Part shown: in pieces, positions 27,976 through 37,892 of the stretch
How the letters are laid out: each line of letters begins with the position of its first letter
How positions within the stretch are numbered: the stretch's first letter is position 1
Origin: Paracoccus versutus
GTDB taxonomy: Bacteria; Pseudomonadota; Alphaproteobacteria; Rhodobacterales; Rhodobacteraceae
Reading direction: 5' to 3'
Assembly (NCBI RefSeq): GCF_000763885.1
Contig: NZ_JRKO01000012.1
Coordinates: 1-64,000, forward strand
Length of the DNA: 64,000 nt
Notes under the pieces: model-generated
The model's input: only the letters and a program-made list of their open reading frames with translations
Told to the model about the DNA's origin: nothing
Databases searched by the model: none
Position numbers and translations under genes: made by a program

Positions 27976-28355
27976 GCGTCACCATCCCCGGACATGCGAT
28001 CGGCAGAAAGGGAATCGGCCGGCAGGCGGTCGGCGCGCGGCATGTCCACGCGGTCGTCTCCCCCTTCCAGGAAGGCACCCAGCGCCATCATCACCACCAC
28101 CGCGGTCATGCCGAAGGAAATCACGATGGCGGTCAGCACCAGCGCCTGCGGCAGCGGGTCGGTATAGCTCGCCGCCCCGTCCCGCAGCACCGGCGGCGCG
28201 TTCACCACCAGCCGCCCGGTCGAGAACAGGAACAGGTTGATGGCATAGCTGAGCATGGTCATGCCCAGCACCACGGCAAAGCTGCGCCGGCGCAGGATCA
28301 GATAGACCCCCGCCGCGGTCAGCATGCCGATCGCGCTTGACAGCAGCAGTTCCAT
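27972..28355 (-). CDS. mnhC: multisubunit cation/H+ antiporter subunit C
   Basis: 127-aa NuoK-like MnhC/PhaC subunit with three helices, including VLGMTMLSYAINLFLFSTGR and PQALVLTAIVISFGMTAVVV. A hydrophilic Asp/Arg-rich tail of about 30 residues follows the last helix. ATG 28355 overlaps the stop of the A-B fusion gene by one base (TGATG). The frame extends upstream to 28475, but that part lies inside the A gene. Confidence 0.92.
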   Translation of the reverse strand: MELLLSSAIGMLTAAGVYLILRRRSFAVVLGMTMLSYAINLFLFSTGRLVVNAPPVLRDGAASYTDPLPQALVLTAIVISFGMTAVVVMMALGAFLEGGDDRVDMPRADRLPADSLSADRMSGDGDA

Positions 28356-31195
28356 CAGCGCCGCGCCTCCTTGCTGGGGTCGATGTCCATCGGGTGCAGG
28401 TTCACCGTCTCGCCCGCCGTCCGCGCGATGCGCGACAGCGAGTTCAGCGCCAGCATCACCGCCCCCACCACGCACAGGAACACGCCCAGGTCGAAGCCCA
28501 TGGCCGAGGCCAGCTCGAACTCCTCGAGCCCCGGCAGCTTCACATAGCCATAGGTCGAGGTCAGGAAGGGCAGCCCCGCGAACCAGGCGCCGATGCCGGT
28601 CAGCCCGGCGGCGATGACGCCGGCGCCGATCAGCGCGTGATAGTTGATCTTTTGCCGCTCCTGCGCCCAGGCAAAGCCCGAGGCCATGTATTGCGACACC
28701 AGCGCCACCGAAACCACCAGCCCGGCGACGAAGCCGCCGCCCGGCATGTTGTGGCCGCGCAGGAAGATATAAAGCCCCACCACCAGCGCGATGGGCAGGA
28801 CCAGCCGCGTCACCACCACCAGCATCAGCGGATGGCGGTCGCCGGCGCGGCGGCTGTCATGGACCCAGTTGCGCAGCCGCCGGCCGGTGGCGCCGGCCAG
28901 CAGCGTCTCGGTCAGGGCAAAGATGGTCAGCGCGGCGATGCCCAGCACGGTGATCTCGCCGAAGGTATCGTAGCCGCGGAAGTCCACCAGGATCACGTTG
29001 ACCACGTTGTCGCCGCCGCCCAGCTTGTAGCTGTTGGCCAGCATGTATTCCGAGATCGGGGAAAAGGCGAAGTCGCTGCGCATGATGACATAGGCCAGCG
29101 CGCCAAAGCCCAGCCCGGTCAGCGTGGCGATGAAGGCGTCCAGGCCGCGCTTGCGGTCGGGGCTTTCGATCACGGTGAACTTGGGCAGGAAGTTCAGCGC
29201 CAGCAGCAGCAGGACCACCGTGACCACCTCGACCGAGATCTGCGTCAGCGCAAGGTCCGGGGCCGACAGGTAGATGAAGCTGACCGAGACCATCAGCCCG
29301 ATGATGCCGACCAGCACCAGCGCCAGGATGCGGCGGCGGTGAAAGGCGACCATGCAGCAGGTCGCCACCATCAGCAGCACCCAGCCGACCAGCGGCACCG
29401 GCTGGATGGGCAGCATCGGCCGCGTCGCGCCCTGCCAGCCTCCGGTCGAGAAGGCCCAGAGCCCGCAAAGCACCACGGTCAGCGAAAAGGCGGCAAAGGC
29501 CCGCGCCATGGACCCGTTCGTCAGCCGGTCGGTCAGGAAGCCCGCCGCGCAGGTGACTGCGCGGGTGATGGCGTCGAAGATCGCCTTGGCCTCGGGCCAT
29601 GCCATTGCCGCGCGCAGGGCCAGCAGCCGGCGGTTCAGCGCCAGCAATGCCACCCCGCCCGCCAGCGCGACGGCCGACAGCATCAGCGCCGGCGTCACGC
29701 CATGCCACAGCGCCAGATGCGGATGCTGCGCCGTGCCGGTGACGGCGCTGGCCGAGGCCGCGACCAGCCAGCCGGCCATGGAGTCGGGAAACAGTCCGAT
29801 CAGCACCACCAGTACCGCCAGCAACGCCGGGGCGGACCACAGGCCGAAGCCCGGATCATGCGGGCGGTGCGGGTAATCCTGGCGCTCGGGGCCCAGGAAC
29901 ACCTGCCAGACGAAGCGCAGCGAATAGCAGACCGAGAACAGCGCCCCCAGCGTGGCCGTCGCCGCGACCAGGCCCGGATGGCCCTGCCACGCGGCATGGG
30001 TGGCCTGTTCCAGCATCAGCTCTTTCGACAGGAAACCGTTGAGCGGCGGGATGCCGGCCATGGACAGCGCCGCCAGGGTGCCGATGACGAAGGTGATCGG
30101 CATCAGCCGGCGCAACCCGCCCAGCCGGGCGATGGAGCGGGTGCCGGCCTCGTGGTCGATGATGCCGGCGGTCATGAACAGCGCCGCCTTGAAGGTGGCG
30201 TGGTTGACGATATGGAACACGGCCGCCACCGCCGCCGCCTCGGTGCCGAAGCCCAGGAGCATGGTGATGAGGCCCAGGTGCGAGACGGTGGAAAAGGCCA
30301 GCAGCGATTTCAGGTCGTCGCGGAAGATGGCGATCCAGGCCGCCAGCACCATGGTCGCAAGCCCGGTGGTGGCGACGATATAGAACCATTCGGGCGTGCC
30401 CGACAGCACCGGCCACAGCCGCGCCATCAGGAACAGCCCAGCCTTCACCATGGTCGCCGAATGCAGATAGGCCGAAACCGGCGTCGGCGCCGCCATCGCA
30501 TGCGGCAGCCAGAAATGGAACGGGAACTGCGCCGATTTGGTGAATGCCCCCAGCAGGATCAGCAGCAGCGCGGGCAGGTAATAGGGACTGGCCTGGATCG
30601 CCTCGCGCGCCTGCAGGATGTCGGTGATGTCGAAGCTGCCGGCGATATTGCCCAGGATCAGCATCCCCGCGATCATGGCCAGCCCGCCCATGCCGGTCAC
30701 GGTCAGCGCCATGCGCGCGCCCTGCCGCCCCTCGGGCAGGTGCTTCCAGTAGCCGATCAGCAGGAAGGACGACAGCGAGGTCAGCTCCCAGAACACCAGC
30801 AGCAGCAGGATGTTGTCGGACAGCACGATGCCCAGCATCGCGCCCTGGAACAGCATCAGGTAGGTGTAGAACACCCCCGCCGGATCCTGGCGCGACAGGT
30901 AATGGCGCGCATAGGCGATGATCAGCAGGCCGATGCCCAGGATCAGGATGCCGAACAGAAGGCCCAGCCCGTCGATGCGGAAATTCGCGTTCAGCCCCAG
31001 CGAGGGCAGCCATTCGAAACGCGCCGTGACGACCTCGCCCGCCATGACCGCCGGGATATGCAGGCAAAGCCCCAGAAGCGCGATGAACGTCGCCGTCGCG
31101 CAAGAGATGGCCGCGACGTCGCGTCCCGAACGGATCAGCAATCCGGGCAGCAGCGCCCCGATGAACGGAAGCGCGGCGATCAGTGCTGGCGACAT
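28355..31195 (-). CDS. mnhA: multisubunit cation/H+ antiporter subunit A fused to subunit B
   Basis: 946-aa protein. Residues 1 to about 800 are the NuoL-like MrpA part with the motifs [35 protein letters not shown] and LFFMTAG-type [15 protein letters not shown]; the last 140 or so match the separate MrpB subunit ([20 protein letters not shown]). This AB fusion is characteristic of group 2 (PhaAB) antiporters. ATG 31195 follows GAGGGAC; the frame runs on to 31267 without a ribosome site. First gene of the operon A(B)-C-D-E-F-G, likely K+ or Na+/H+ exchange for pH and salt tolerance. Confidence 0.94.
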   Translation of the reverse strand: MSPALIAALPFIGALLPGLLIRSGRDVAAISCATATFIALLGLCLHIPAVMAGEVVTARFEWLPSLGLNANFRIDGLGLLFGILILGIGLLIIAYARHYLSRQDPAGVFYTYLMLFQGAMLGIVLSDNILLLLVFWELTSLSSFLLIGYWKHLPEGRQGARMALTVTGMGGLAMIAGMLILGNIAGSFDITDILQAREAIQASPYYLPALLLILLGAFTKSAQFPFHFWLPHAMAAPTPVSAYLHSATMVKAGLFLMARLWPVLSGTPEWFYIVATTGLATMVLAAWIAIFRDDLKSLLAFSTVSHLGLITMLLGFGTEAAAVAAVFHIVNHATFKAALFMTAGIIDHEAGTRSIARLGGLRRLMPITFVIGTLAALSMAGIPPLNGFLSKELMLEQATHAAWQGHPGLVAATATLGALFSVCYSLRFVWQVFLGPERQDYPHRPHDPGFGLWSAPALLAVLVVLIGLFPDSMAGWLVAASASAVTGTAQHPHLALWHGVTPALMLSAVALAGGVALLALNRRLLALRAAMAWPEAKAIFDAITRAVTCAAGFLTDRLTNGSMARAFAAFSLTVVLCGLWAFSTGGWQGATRPMLPIQPVPLVGWVLLMVATCCMVAFHRRRILALVLVGIIGLMVSVSFIYLSAPDLALTQISVEVVTVVLLLLALNFLPKFTVIESPDRKRGLDAFIATLTGLGFGALAYVIMRSDFAFSPISEYMLANSYKLGGGDNVVNVILVDFRGYDTFGEITVLGIAALTIFALTETLLAGATGRRLRNWVHDSRRAGDRHPLMLVVVTRLVLPIALVVGLYIFLRGHNMPGGGFVAGLVVSVALVSQYMASGFAWAQERQKINYHALIGAGVIAAGLTGIGAWFAGLPFLTSTYGYVKLPGLEEFELASAMGFDLGVFLCVVGAVMLALNSLSRIARTAGETVNLHPMDIDPSKEARR

Positions 31196-31320
31196 TGTCC
31201 CTCGTCCCCTTTTCGTGCCCCTCTGTTCGCGGCGGGGGGCCGGGATGTCAAGCGAATGACAAAGCAACTAGGCGATGTTCGCCTTTCGTGCTAACGCTGG
31301 ATCAAAACAAGGGAACAGGC

Positions 31321-31815
31321 ATGAAGATCATCGGCATAGACCCCGGCCTGCGCAACATGGGCTGGGGGGTGATCGCGGTCGAGGGGCCGCGCCTGCGGCA
31401 CCTGGACAACGGCATCGTCCATTCCGAGGCGGGCGATCTGGGGCCGCGCCTCGCCGCGCTTTACCGCGGGCTTTGCGCGGTGATCGCCCGGCACGCCCCC
31501 GATGCCGCCGCCGTCGAGCAGACCTTCGTGAACAAGGACGCCTTGGGCACGCTGAAGCTGGGCCAGGCGCGCGGCATCGCCCTCTTGGCCCCGGCCGAGG
31601 CGGGGCTGGAGATCGGCGAATACGCCCCGAACGCGGTCAAGAAGACCGTGGTCGGCGTCGGCCATGCCGCCAAGGAACAGATCCAGCACATGGTCCGCTT
31701 CATGCTGCCCGGCGTCGAATTCGCCGGGCCGGACGCGGCGGACGCGCTGGCCGTGGCGATCTGCCACGCCCATCACCTGCAGGGCCGCGCCCTGCGCATC
31801 AAGGCCAGCGCATGA
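31321..31815 (+). CDS. ruvC: Holliday-junction endonuclease RuvC
   Basis: Resolves Holliday junctions during recombination repair. 164 aa with the N-terminal catalytic motif [14 protein letters not shown] (Asp7) and further acidic residues in [12 protein letters not shown] and [16 protein letters not shown] that complete the metal site. AAGGGAACAGGC precedes ATG 31321. It begins the ruvC-ruvA-htpX-ruvB-thioesterase operon and is divergent from mnhA. Confidence 0.96.
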   Translation: MKIIGIDPGLRNMGWGVIAVEGPRLRHLDNGIVHSEAGDLGPRLAALYRGLCAVIARHAPDAAAVEQTFVNKDALGTLKLGQARGIALLAPAEAGLEIGEYAPNAVKKTVVGVGHAAKEQIQHMVRFMLPGVEFAGPDAADALAVAICHAHHLQGRALRIKASA

Positions 31816-31825
31816 GGGACGGGGA

Positions 31826-32491
31826 ATGATCGGACGCATCGCCGGAGTGATCCTGCACCGGGCGCAGGACCATGTGCTGATCGACGTGCGCGGCGTGGGC
31901 TATATCGTCCATGTCAGCGAACGCACCGCCGCCAGCCTGCCCCCCGCCGGGCAGGCGACGGCGCTTTATACCGAATTGCTGGTGCGCGAGGATCTGCTGC
32001 AGCTTTTCGGCTTTCCGACGCTTCTGGAAAAGGAATGGCACCGGCTCCTGACCTTGGTGCAGGGGGTGGGGGCCAAGGTGGCACTGGCGATCCTGGGCAC
32101 GCTGGGGCCCGACGGGCTGTCGCGGGCGCTGGCGCTTGGCGACTGGTCGGCGCTGCGCAAGGCCCCCGGCGTCGGCCCGAAACTGGCGCAGCGCGTGGTG
32201 ATGGAGCTGAAGGACAAGGCCCCGGCGGTGATGGCGCTTGGCGGCGCGCTGACCGTCGATCCCGGCCCCCTGCCCGAGGTCGAGCTGGTCGAAACCGCCG
32301 CGCCCGCCCCCGCGCATTCGGCACCCTCCTCGGCGCAGGCGACGGCGGATGCGCTCTCGGCGCTCGGCAATCTGGGCTATGCTCCGTCCGAGGCCGCCTC
32401 GGCGGTGGCCGAGGCCGCGGCACGGGAACCCGCCGCGCCGACCGCCGCGTTGATCCGCGCGGCCCTGCGGCTGCTGGCGCCCAAGGAGTAA
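31826..32491 (+). CDS. ruvA: Holliday-junction DNA-binding protein RuvA
   Basis: 221-aa tetramer subunit that binds the four-way junction and recruits RuvB. Starts [12 protein letters not shown]; the helix-hairpin-helix motifs lie in [14 protein letters not shown] and [19 protein letters not shown]. The C-terminal RuvB-binding domain ([17 protein letters not shown]) is joined by an acidic, Ala/Pro-rich linker. GGGGA precedes ATG 31826, 10 bp after ruvC. Confidence 0.96.
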   Translation: MIGRIAGVILHRAQDHVLIDVRGVGYIVHVSERTAASLPPAGQATALYTELLVREDLLQLFGFPTLLEKEWHRLLTLVQGVGAKVALAILGTLGPDGLSRALALGDWSALRKAPGVGPKLAQRVVMELKDKAPAVMALGGALTVDPGPLPEVELVETAAPAPAHSAPSSAQATADALSALGNLGYAPSEAASAVAEAAAREPAAPTAALIRAALRLLAPKE

Positions 32492-32496
32492 GGACG

Positions 32497-33369
32497 ATGA
32501 CCGGAAACCTGCGCACCTTCATCCTGATGGCCGCCCTGACGGCGCTGGTCATGGGCATGGGCTGGCTGATCGGCGGCCAGGGCGGCGCGGTGATCGCGCT
32601 GCTGGTCGCCGGGGCGGGCAATGTCTTCGCCTGGTGGAACAGCGACAAGATGGTGCTGCGCCAGCAGGGCGCGCACCCGGTCACGCGCCAGCAGGCGCCC
32701 GAGCTGGTGGACATGGTGGCGGCGCTGGCGCAGCGGGCCGGCCTGCCCATGCCCAAGGTCTATGTGCTGGAAACCGAACAGCCCAATGCCTTCGCCACCG
32801 GCCGCAACCCGGAAAACGCCGCCGTCGCGGTGACGCAGGGCATCATGCGGGTTCTGAACCGCGACGAACTGGCCGGGGTGATCGCGCATGAGCTGGCGCA
32901 TATCAAGCATCGCGACACGCTGGTCATGACGGTGACGGCCACCATGGCCGGCGCCATCGCCATGCTGGGCAACATGCTGATGTTTTCCAGCATGTTCGGC
33001 GGGCGCGACGACAATCGCGGCGGCGGGCTGGCGGCGATCCTGGCGATGATCTTCGCGCCCCTGGCGGCGGCGCTGGTGCAGATGGCGATCTCGCGCACCC
33101 GCGAATACGAGGCCGACCGCATCGGCGCCGAGATCTGCGGCCGGCCGATGGCGCTGGCCGGCGCGCTGGCCAAGATCTCGCGCGCCGCAGGCCAGGTGAT
33201 GAACATCCCGGCCGAGCGCAACCCGGCCGCGGCCAGCCTGTTCATCGTGAACCCGCTGCATGCGCTGCGCATGGACCGGCTCTTCGCCACCCATCCCCCG
33301 ACCGAGGAACGCATCGCCCGGCTGCAAGCCATGGCCGCGGGCGCGGGCGGCCCCTGGGGCGCAAGATGA
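32497..33369 (+). CDS. htpX: membrane zinc metalloprotease HtpX
   Basis: Inner-membrane M48 protease for quality control of damaged membrane proteins. 290 aa; the zinc motif HELAH is at residues 131-135, with two N-terminal helices (about 7-45), two more after the motif, and the third ligand Glu in [10 protein letters not shown]. It sits 5 bp after ruvA and overlaps ruvB by ATGA, so it interrupts the usual ruvAB pair. Confidence 0.93.
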   Translation: MTGNLRTFILMAALTALVMGMGWLIGGQGGAVIALLVAGAGNVFAWWNSDKMVLRQQGAHPVTRQQAPELVDMVAALAQRAGLPMPKVYVLETEQPNAFATGRNPENAAVAVTQGIMRVLNRDELAGVIAHELAHIKHRDTLVMTVTATMAGAIAMLGNMLMFSSMFGGRDDNRGGGLAAILAMIFAPLAAALVQMAISRTREYEADRIGAEICGRPMALAGALAKISRAAGQVMNIPAERNPAAASLFIVNPLHALRMDRLFATHPPTEERIARLQAMAAGAGGPWGAR

Positions 33370-34391
33370 GCCAGCCCGACCCGATGCTGCGCCCCGAACC
33401 GCTGGAAAGCGACGGCGAGGACCGTGCGCTGCGCCCGCAGCGGCTCGAGGATTTCGTCGGCCAGGCCGAGGCGCGGGCGAATCTGCGCGTCTTCATCGAA
33501 AGCGCGCGGATGCGCGGCAAGGCCATGGACCACACGCTGTTCCACGGCCCCCCCGGCCTCGGCAAGACCACGCTGGCGCAGATCATGGCGCGCGAGCTGG
33601 GGGTGAACTTCAAGATGACCTCCGGCCCGGTGCTGGCGCGGGCAGGCGACCTGGCCGCGATCCTGACCAACCTGGAAGCCCGCGACGTGCTGTTCATCGA
33701 CGAGATCCACCGCATGAACCCCGCTGTCGAGGAGATCCTCTATCCGGCGATGGAGGATTTCGAGCTGGACCTGGTGATCGGCGAAGGCCCAGCGGCGCGA
33801 ACGGTGCGGATCGAGCTGCAACCCTTCACCCTGGTCGGGGCCACCACCCGGCTGGGCCTGCTGACCACGCCCCTGCGCGACCGCTTCGGCATCCCGACCC
33901 GGCTGCAATTCTACACCATCGAGGAACTGGACCTGATCGTGACCCGCGGCGCCCGGCTGATGGGCATCCCCTCGGAACCCGAGGGCACGCGCGAGATCGC
34001 CCGCCGCGCCCGCGGCACGCCCCGCATCGCCGGCCGGCTCTTGCGCCGCGTGGTGGACTTCGCGCTGGTCGAGGGCGACGGCAGGCTGACCCGCCAGATC
34101 GCCGATTCCGCCCTGACCCGGCTTGGCGTCGATCACCTGGGCCTCGACATGGCCGACCGGCGCTACCTGACGCTGATGGCCGAACATTACGGCGGCGGCC
34201 CGGTCGGGGTCGAGACGCTTTCGGCCGCGCTGTCGGAAAGCCGCGATTCCATCGAAGAGGTGATCGAGCCCTACCTGATGCAGCAGGGCCTGGTCGCCCG
34301 CACGCCGCGCGGCCGCATGCTGGCGCGGCTGGGCTGGCGCCACCTGGGCCTCGACGCCCCCCGCACGCAGGAGAGCCTGTTCGATGAATGA
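33366..34391 (+). CDS. ruvB: Holliday-junction branch-migration ATPase RuvB
   Basis: Hexameric AAA+ motor (341 aa). Walker [10 protein letters not shown], Walker [12 protein letters not shown], the DNA-contacting [18 protein letters not shown] region, and the C-terminal winged helix ([17 protein letters not shown]) are all present. ATG 33366 overlaps the htpX stop; the 3' end overlaps the thioesterase start by 8 bp. Confidence 0.97.
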   Translation: MSQPDPMLRPEPLESDGEDRALRPQRLEDFVGQAEARANLRVFIESARMRGKAMDHTLFHGPPGLGKTTLAQIMARELGVNFKMTSGPVLARAGDLAAILTNLEARDVLFIDEIHRMNPAVEEILYPAMEDFELDLVIGEGPAARTVRIELQPFTLVGATTRLGLLTTPLRDRFGIPTRLQFYTIEELDLIVTRGARLMGIPSEPEGTREIARRARGTPRIAGRLLRRVVDFALVEGDGRLTRQIADSALTRLGVDHLGLDMADRRYLTLMAEHYGGGPVGVETLSAALSESRDSIEEVIEPYLMQQGLVARTPRGRMLARLGWRHLGLDAPRTQESLFDE

Positions 34392-34794
34392 CCTGGAAAG
34401 TCGCATCCGCGCCAGTTTCGACCGCCAGAGCATGATGCGCACCCTGGGCGCGCGGCTGGAAAGCGTCGGGCCCGGCCAGGTCGCCATCGCCGCGCCGATC
34501 CTGCCCGGCTCGCTGCAGCAGCATGGCGCAGGCCATGCCGGCCTCGCCTTCTCGATCGGCGATTCGGCGGCAGGCTATGCCGCGCTGACGCTGATGCCCG
34601 CGGAGGCCGAGGTGATGACGGTCGAGATGAAGATCAACCTGATGTCCCCCGCGACCGGGGACCGGCTGGTGGCCGAGGGAAGGGTGATCCGCCCCGGCCG
34701 CCGCATCCTGGTGGTCGCCGCCAATGTCTGGGCCGAAACCGGGGACAGGCGCAAGCATGTCGCCATGCTCCAGGGCACGATGATTCCGGTCTGA
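34384..34794 (+). CDS. PaaI-type hotdog-fold thioesterase
   Basis: 136-aa hotdog thioesterase of the PaaI/YdiI kind; [20 protein letters not shown] contains the conserved HG-x-D/G catalytic segment, and [16 protein letters not shown] the second strand motif. It is translationally coupled to ruvB (8-bp overlap). In many related bacteria a YbgC thioesterase and the tol genes follow ruvB; here a different hotdog subfamily occupies that spot and the tol genes are on the other strand. Substrate unknown. Confidence 0.85.
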   Translation: MNDLESRIRASFDRQSMMRTLGARLESVGPGQVAIAAPILPGSLQQHGAGHAGLAFSIGDSAAGYAALTLMPAEAEVMTVEMKINLMSPATGDRLVAEGRVIRPGRRILVVAANVWAETGDRRKHVAMLQGTMIPV

Positions 34795-34828
34795 GAATGC
34801 CCCCTTGTCCAGCCTGGGCAATGTCGCA

Positions 34829-34959
34829 GCCGGGGGCTTTGCGCCCCCGGACCCCCGCAGGATATTTTTCCACGAAAGAACGGGCCAATCGTCCCCCGGC
34901 TTCTTTCGTGGACAAATATCCTGGGGGAGCGCGGAACGCGCGGGGGCAAAGCCCCCGGC
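34829..34959. repeat. paired inverted copy of the TTCTTTCGTG/AAATATCC intergenic repeat
   Basis: Left arm 34829-34880: GGGGGCTTTGCGCCCCC, ACCCCCGCAGGATATTT, CACGAAAGAA. Right arm 34900-34959: CTTCTTTCGTGGACAAATAT, CCTGGGGGAGCGCGGAACGC, GGGGGCAAAGCCCCC. It is nearly identical to the copy at 25101-25235, differing mainly in the central spacer. It is located just after a gene 3' end. Confidence 0.85.
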
Positions 34960-35280
34960 AAGCTTCATCACCGGCATAATGGGCATTCCCCGGACCCTTA
35001 CGGCCCCGGTGAGTGTTGGCCGACGGCCCCGGCGGCCGTTTGGCGCGAAGTGGCAGAGGTGCTTGCGGCGGTTTTTGGGGGTTGGTCGTGACATCGCAAA
35101 GACCCTGCCGCGCCACGATGGAATGCAAGGGACAGCGGAGTTCTATCGGCGGCTACGCAGATCTCGGGACTGATCCGCCTTCGCAGCGCACCGGCTTGGC
35201 CCTTGGGTGCCCCTCCGCTGGCGACCTGCTACCGCCCTGAGGCACCAGCATCATCGGCTAAATCCGGTTCAGGCGGCAGC
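34960..35280. other. non-coding stretch without recognisable content
   Basis: About 320 bp between the repeat and the chorismate mutase gene. Short frames exist on the plus strand, but none has family features or a ribosome site. No tRNA, SRP RNA or other RNA gene was recognised. It lies at one edge of the block of tol-pal genes that runs opposite to ruv, so it may mark an old rearrangement junction. Confidence 0.4.
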
Positions 35281-35598
35281 CTAGTCGCGGCGGGGATCGG
35301 AAAGCACCCGGTCCTCCTGGGCGATGAAATGCTCCATCATCACCCGCCACAGCCGTTCCGCCAGGTCGGGATCCAGCCCCTGGCGCAGGGCAAGCCGGCG
35401 GGCATTGGCGGCGACCTCCTCGACGCGGCTGTCGATGCGGGCGGGCAGGTTCTCGCGCAGCTTGATCCGCGCCGCCTCGTCGATCAGCGCCGAGCGTTCC
35501 GCCAGCAGCGCCACCAGCCGCGCATCCAGCGCGTCGATGCGCGCGCGCAGTTCGGGCATGGCAGAGTTCGGGGGCAGTTCGGGTTCGGGGCGGCTCAT
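35281..35598 (-). CDS. chorismate mutase, AroQ type
   Basis: About 105-aa all-helical AroQ domain converting chorismate to prephenate (phenylalanine/tyrosine branch). ELRARIDALDARLVALLAER is the first helix with the conserved Arg, followed by KLRENLPARIDSRVEEVAAN; the late Gln (HFIAQED) is also present. Start is ATG 35598 or ATG 35610. It converges on the thioesterase operon and stands alone, so it is a monofunctional enzyme rather than part of an aromatic operon. Confidence 0.88.
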   Translation of the reverse strand: MSRPEPELPPNSAMPELRARIDALDARLVALLAERSALIDEAARIKLRENLPARIDSRVEEVAANARRLALRQGLDPDLAERLWRVMMEHFIAQEDRVLSDPRRD

Positions 35599-35762
35599 AT
35601 CCCGTCCCATGCCCTGCCCCGCCGTCCGGTGCAAGCCCCGGCTGTGTCGAAATTGCCGCAGGCAATAGGCGGATTTCCGCCGAATAGGGAACGCCTTGGT
35701 CCGAATCGGCGTTTTGCCGTCAACTGGGGAAAGGAGCCGCCCCGCTTTGGAAAGGATACCGG

Positions 35763-35843
35763 ATGAAACCAGCAAGCCTTGTCATCAACCTGGGTTTCGG
35801 CCTGGGCCTCGCGCTGGGCGCGGTCGCGCTTTTGCTGTTCTGA
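35763..35843 (+). CDS. possible 26-aa single-helix membrane peptide
   Basis: ATG 35763 to TGA 35843 encodes MKPASLVINLGFGLGLALGA followed by VALLLF: a short N-terminus with one Lys and one long hydrophobic helix rich in Gly, Leu and Ala. AAAGGA lies 7 bp upstream, and an inverted repeat follows at 35886. It sits between chorismate mutase and ftsH, both on the other strand. Size and composition fit small bacterial membrane proteins, but a chance frame is possible. Confidence 0.45.
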   Translation: MKPASLVINLGFGLGLALGAVALLLF

Positions 35844-35885
35844 CCCGCCGCATCTTTCCCGGCCCTCGCAGGCTCCGCCAATGAA

Positions 35886-35914
35886 AAAGCCCCCGGAGCC
35901 GATCCGGGGGCTTT
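35886..35914 (-). terminator. intrinsic terminator of ftsH
   Basis: Perfect 12-bp stem AAAGCCCCCGGA / TCCGGGGGCTTT with a 5-nt loop. On the minus strand the stem runs into TTTTTC, 20 bp after the ftsH stop. The plus strand has fewer T after the stem, but it may also serve the 26-aa frame. Confidence 0.85.
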
Positions 35915-35933
35915 CCTGTTTCCGACCGGGGCG

Positions 35934-37838
35934 TCAGCCCTGCGGCTGGGGCGCGGCGTCCGGCGCGGGCTTGGCGGCGCCCGCCCGCGGAATCGCGCTG
36001 ACCGAGGGGATCGAGGAGCCGGGCGCATCGTCGTCGCCGCCCAGCGGCTCGCCCCGGATCACCCGGCCGATGTCCTCGCCGGTCAGGGTTTCGTATTCCA
36101 GGAGCCCCTTGGCCAGGCGCTCGAACTCTTCCTGCTTCTCGTTCAGGATGCGATAGGCCTCGCGATAGCCTTCCTCGATCAGGTCATGGACCTCTTGCTC
36201 GATCAGCTCCTTGGTCGCGGCCGAGACCGAGAAGCCGCCGGTATTGCCGGAATAGCCCTCATGCGCCTCGGCATAGTCGATGTTGCCGACCTTGTCGGAC
36301 ATGCCCCAGCGCATCACCATGGCGCGGGCCAGCGCGCTCGCCTGCTGGATGTCGCCGGCCGGGCCGTTCGACACCCCTTCCTCGCCGTATTTGATGATCT
36401 CGGCGGCCTTGCCGGCCATGGTCATGGCCAGTTTCTGCTTGGCCTCGTCCTTGTGATAGTTCAGCCGGTCCATTTCCGGCAGGCTGACCACCATGCCGAG
36501 CGCGCCGCCGCGCGGGATGATCGTCGCCTTGTAGACCGGGTCGCATTTCGGCAGCGACAGGCCGACGATGGCGTGGCCGGCCTCGTGATAGGCGGTCTTT
36601 TCCTTCTGCTCGGGGGTCAGGACCATGCTGCGGCGCTCGACGCCCAGCATGACCTTGTCCTTGGCGTTCTCGAAATCCTCCATGGTCACGAAACGGCGGC
36701 CGATGCGCGCGGCCATCAGCGCGGCCTCGTTGACCAGGTTCATCAGGTCGGCGCCGGAAAAGCCCGGCGTGCCGCGGGCGATGATGCGCAGATCCACGTC
36801 GGGGCCGACCGGCACCTTGCGCGAATGCACGCCGAGAATCTTTTCGCGGCCCTTGATGTCGGGGTTCGGCACATAGATCTGGCGGTCGAAGCGGCCTGGG
36901 CGCAGAAGCGCCGGGTCCAGCACGTCCTTGCGGTTGGTGGCGGCGATGATGATGACGCCTTCGTTGGCGTCGAAGCCGTCCATCTCGACCAGCAGCTGGT
37001 TCAGGGTCTGCTCGCGCTCATCGTTGCCGCCGCCGATGCCGACGCCGCGGGCACGGCCGACCGCGTCGATCTCGTCGATGAAGACGATGCAGGGGGCGGA
37101 TTTCTTGGCCTGCTCGAACATGTCGCGGACGCGGCTGGCGCCGACGCCGACGAACATCTCGACGAAATCCGAACCCGAGATGGTGAAGAAGGGCACGCCA
37201 GCCTCGCCGGCGATGGCGCGGGCCAGCAGCGTCTTACCCGTGCCGGGCGGGCCGACCAGCAGCGCACCTTTCGGGATCTTGCCGCCGAGGCGGCTGAATT
37301 TCTGCGGGTTGCGCAGGAATTCGACGATCTCTTCCAGCTCTTCCTTGGCCTCGTCGATGCCGGCCACGTCGTCGAAGGTCACGCGGCCGTGCTTTTCGGT
37401 CAGGAGCTTGGCGCGCGACTTGCCGAAGCCCATGGCCCCGCCCTTGCCGCCGCCCTGCATGCGGTTCATGAAGAAGATCCAGACGCCGATCAGCAGGATG
37501 AAGGGCAGCCAGACGCCCAGGAGCGACATGAAGCCCGATTGCTGCTGGCGCTCGACCTTGACCTCGACGCCCTTGCCGATCAGCCGGTCCGCGATTTCTT
37601 CGCCCTGCGGCCGCACGGTGGCATATTGCTTACCGTCCTTGGCGATGATGCCGACGTTTTCGCCGTCGATGGTGACGGCCGTGATCTCATCCTTTTCCAC
37701 CCGCTGGATGAAATCGGAATAGCTGATCTGGCGGCTGTTCATCTGGGCCGATCCGTCGCTGAACAGGTTGAACAGGGCCAGGATCATCAGAAACAGCACC
37801 ACCCAGAAGGCGATATTGCGCGCGTTGCCCAAAGGCAT
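35934..37838 (-). CDS. ftsH: ATP-dependent zinc metalloprotease FtsH
   Basis: Membrane-anchored AAA+ protease (634 aa) that degrades regulatory and misassembled membrane proteins. Two helices (about 8-28 and 105-125) flank the periplasmic domain; the AAA module has Walker A GPPGTGKT and Walker B IVFIDEID; the protease has HEAGH. The SRH region is [20 protein letters not shown]. It is separated from tilS by 54 bp, as in the common tilS-ftsH order. Its acidic, Ala/Pro-rich tail is normal. Confidence 0.97.
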   Translation of the reverse strand: MPLGNARNIAFWVVLFLMILALFNLFSDGSAQMNSRQISYSDFIQRVEKDEITAVTIDGENVGIIAKDGKQYATVRPQGEEIADRLIGKGVEVKVERQQQSGFMSLLGVWLPFILLIGVWIFFMNRMQGGGKGGAMGFGKSRAKLLTEKHGRVTFDDVAGIDEAKEELEEIVEFLRNPQKFSRLGGKIPKGALLVGPPGTGKTLLARAIAGEAGVPFFTISGSDFVEMFVGVGASRVRDMFEQAKKSAPCIVFIDEIDAVGRARGVGIGGGNDEREQTLNQLLVEMDGFDANEGVIIIAATNRKDVLDPALLRPGRFDRQIYVPNPDIKGREKILGVHSRKVPVGPDVDLRIIARGTPGFSGADLMNLVNEAALMAARIGRRFVTMEDFENAKDKVMLGVERRSMVLTPEQKEKTAYHEAGHAIVGLSLPKCDPVYKATIIPRGGALGMVVSLPEMDRLNYHKDEAKQKLAMTMAGKAAEIIKYGEEGVSNGPAGDIQQASALARAMVMRWGMSDKVGNIDYAEAHEGYSGNTGGFSVSAATKELIEQEVHDLIEEGYREAYRILNEKQEEFERLAKGLLEYETLTGEDIGRVIRGEPLGGDDDAPGSSIPSVSAIPRAGAAKPAPDAAPQPQG

Positions 37839-37892
37839 GTCCTCCGCGGGTAAACAGGCTTCCGCCTGAAAATAGGGATTCCGGCGTCAGGT

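Noticed and set aside
28337..31294. Long plus-strand open frame opposite mnhA
   Set aside because: Shadow of the antiporter gene; Gln/His/Arg-rich and without membrane or catalytic motifs.
25101..34959. Paired repeats as ends of a composite mobile element carrying the antiporter and ruv genes
   Set aside because: Each locus already holds both arms, the genes between are housekeeping, and no transposase or target duplication is seen.
34960..35280. SRP RNA, tmRNA or tRNA gene in the gap
   Set aside because: Could not find the conserved SRP loop, a tRNA T-loop or a CCA-proximal stem; left as unassigned.
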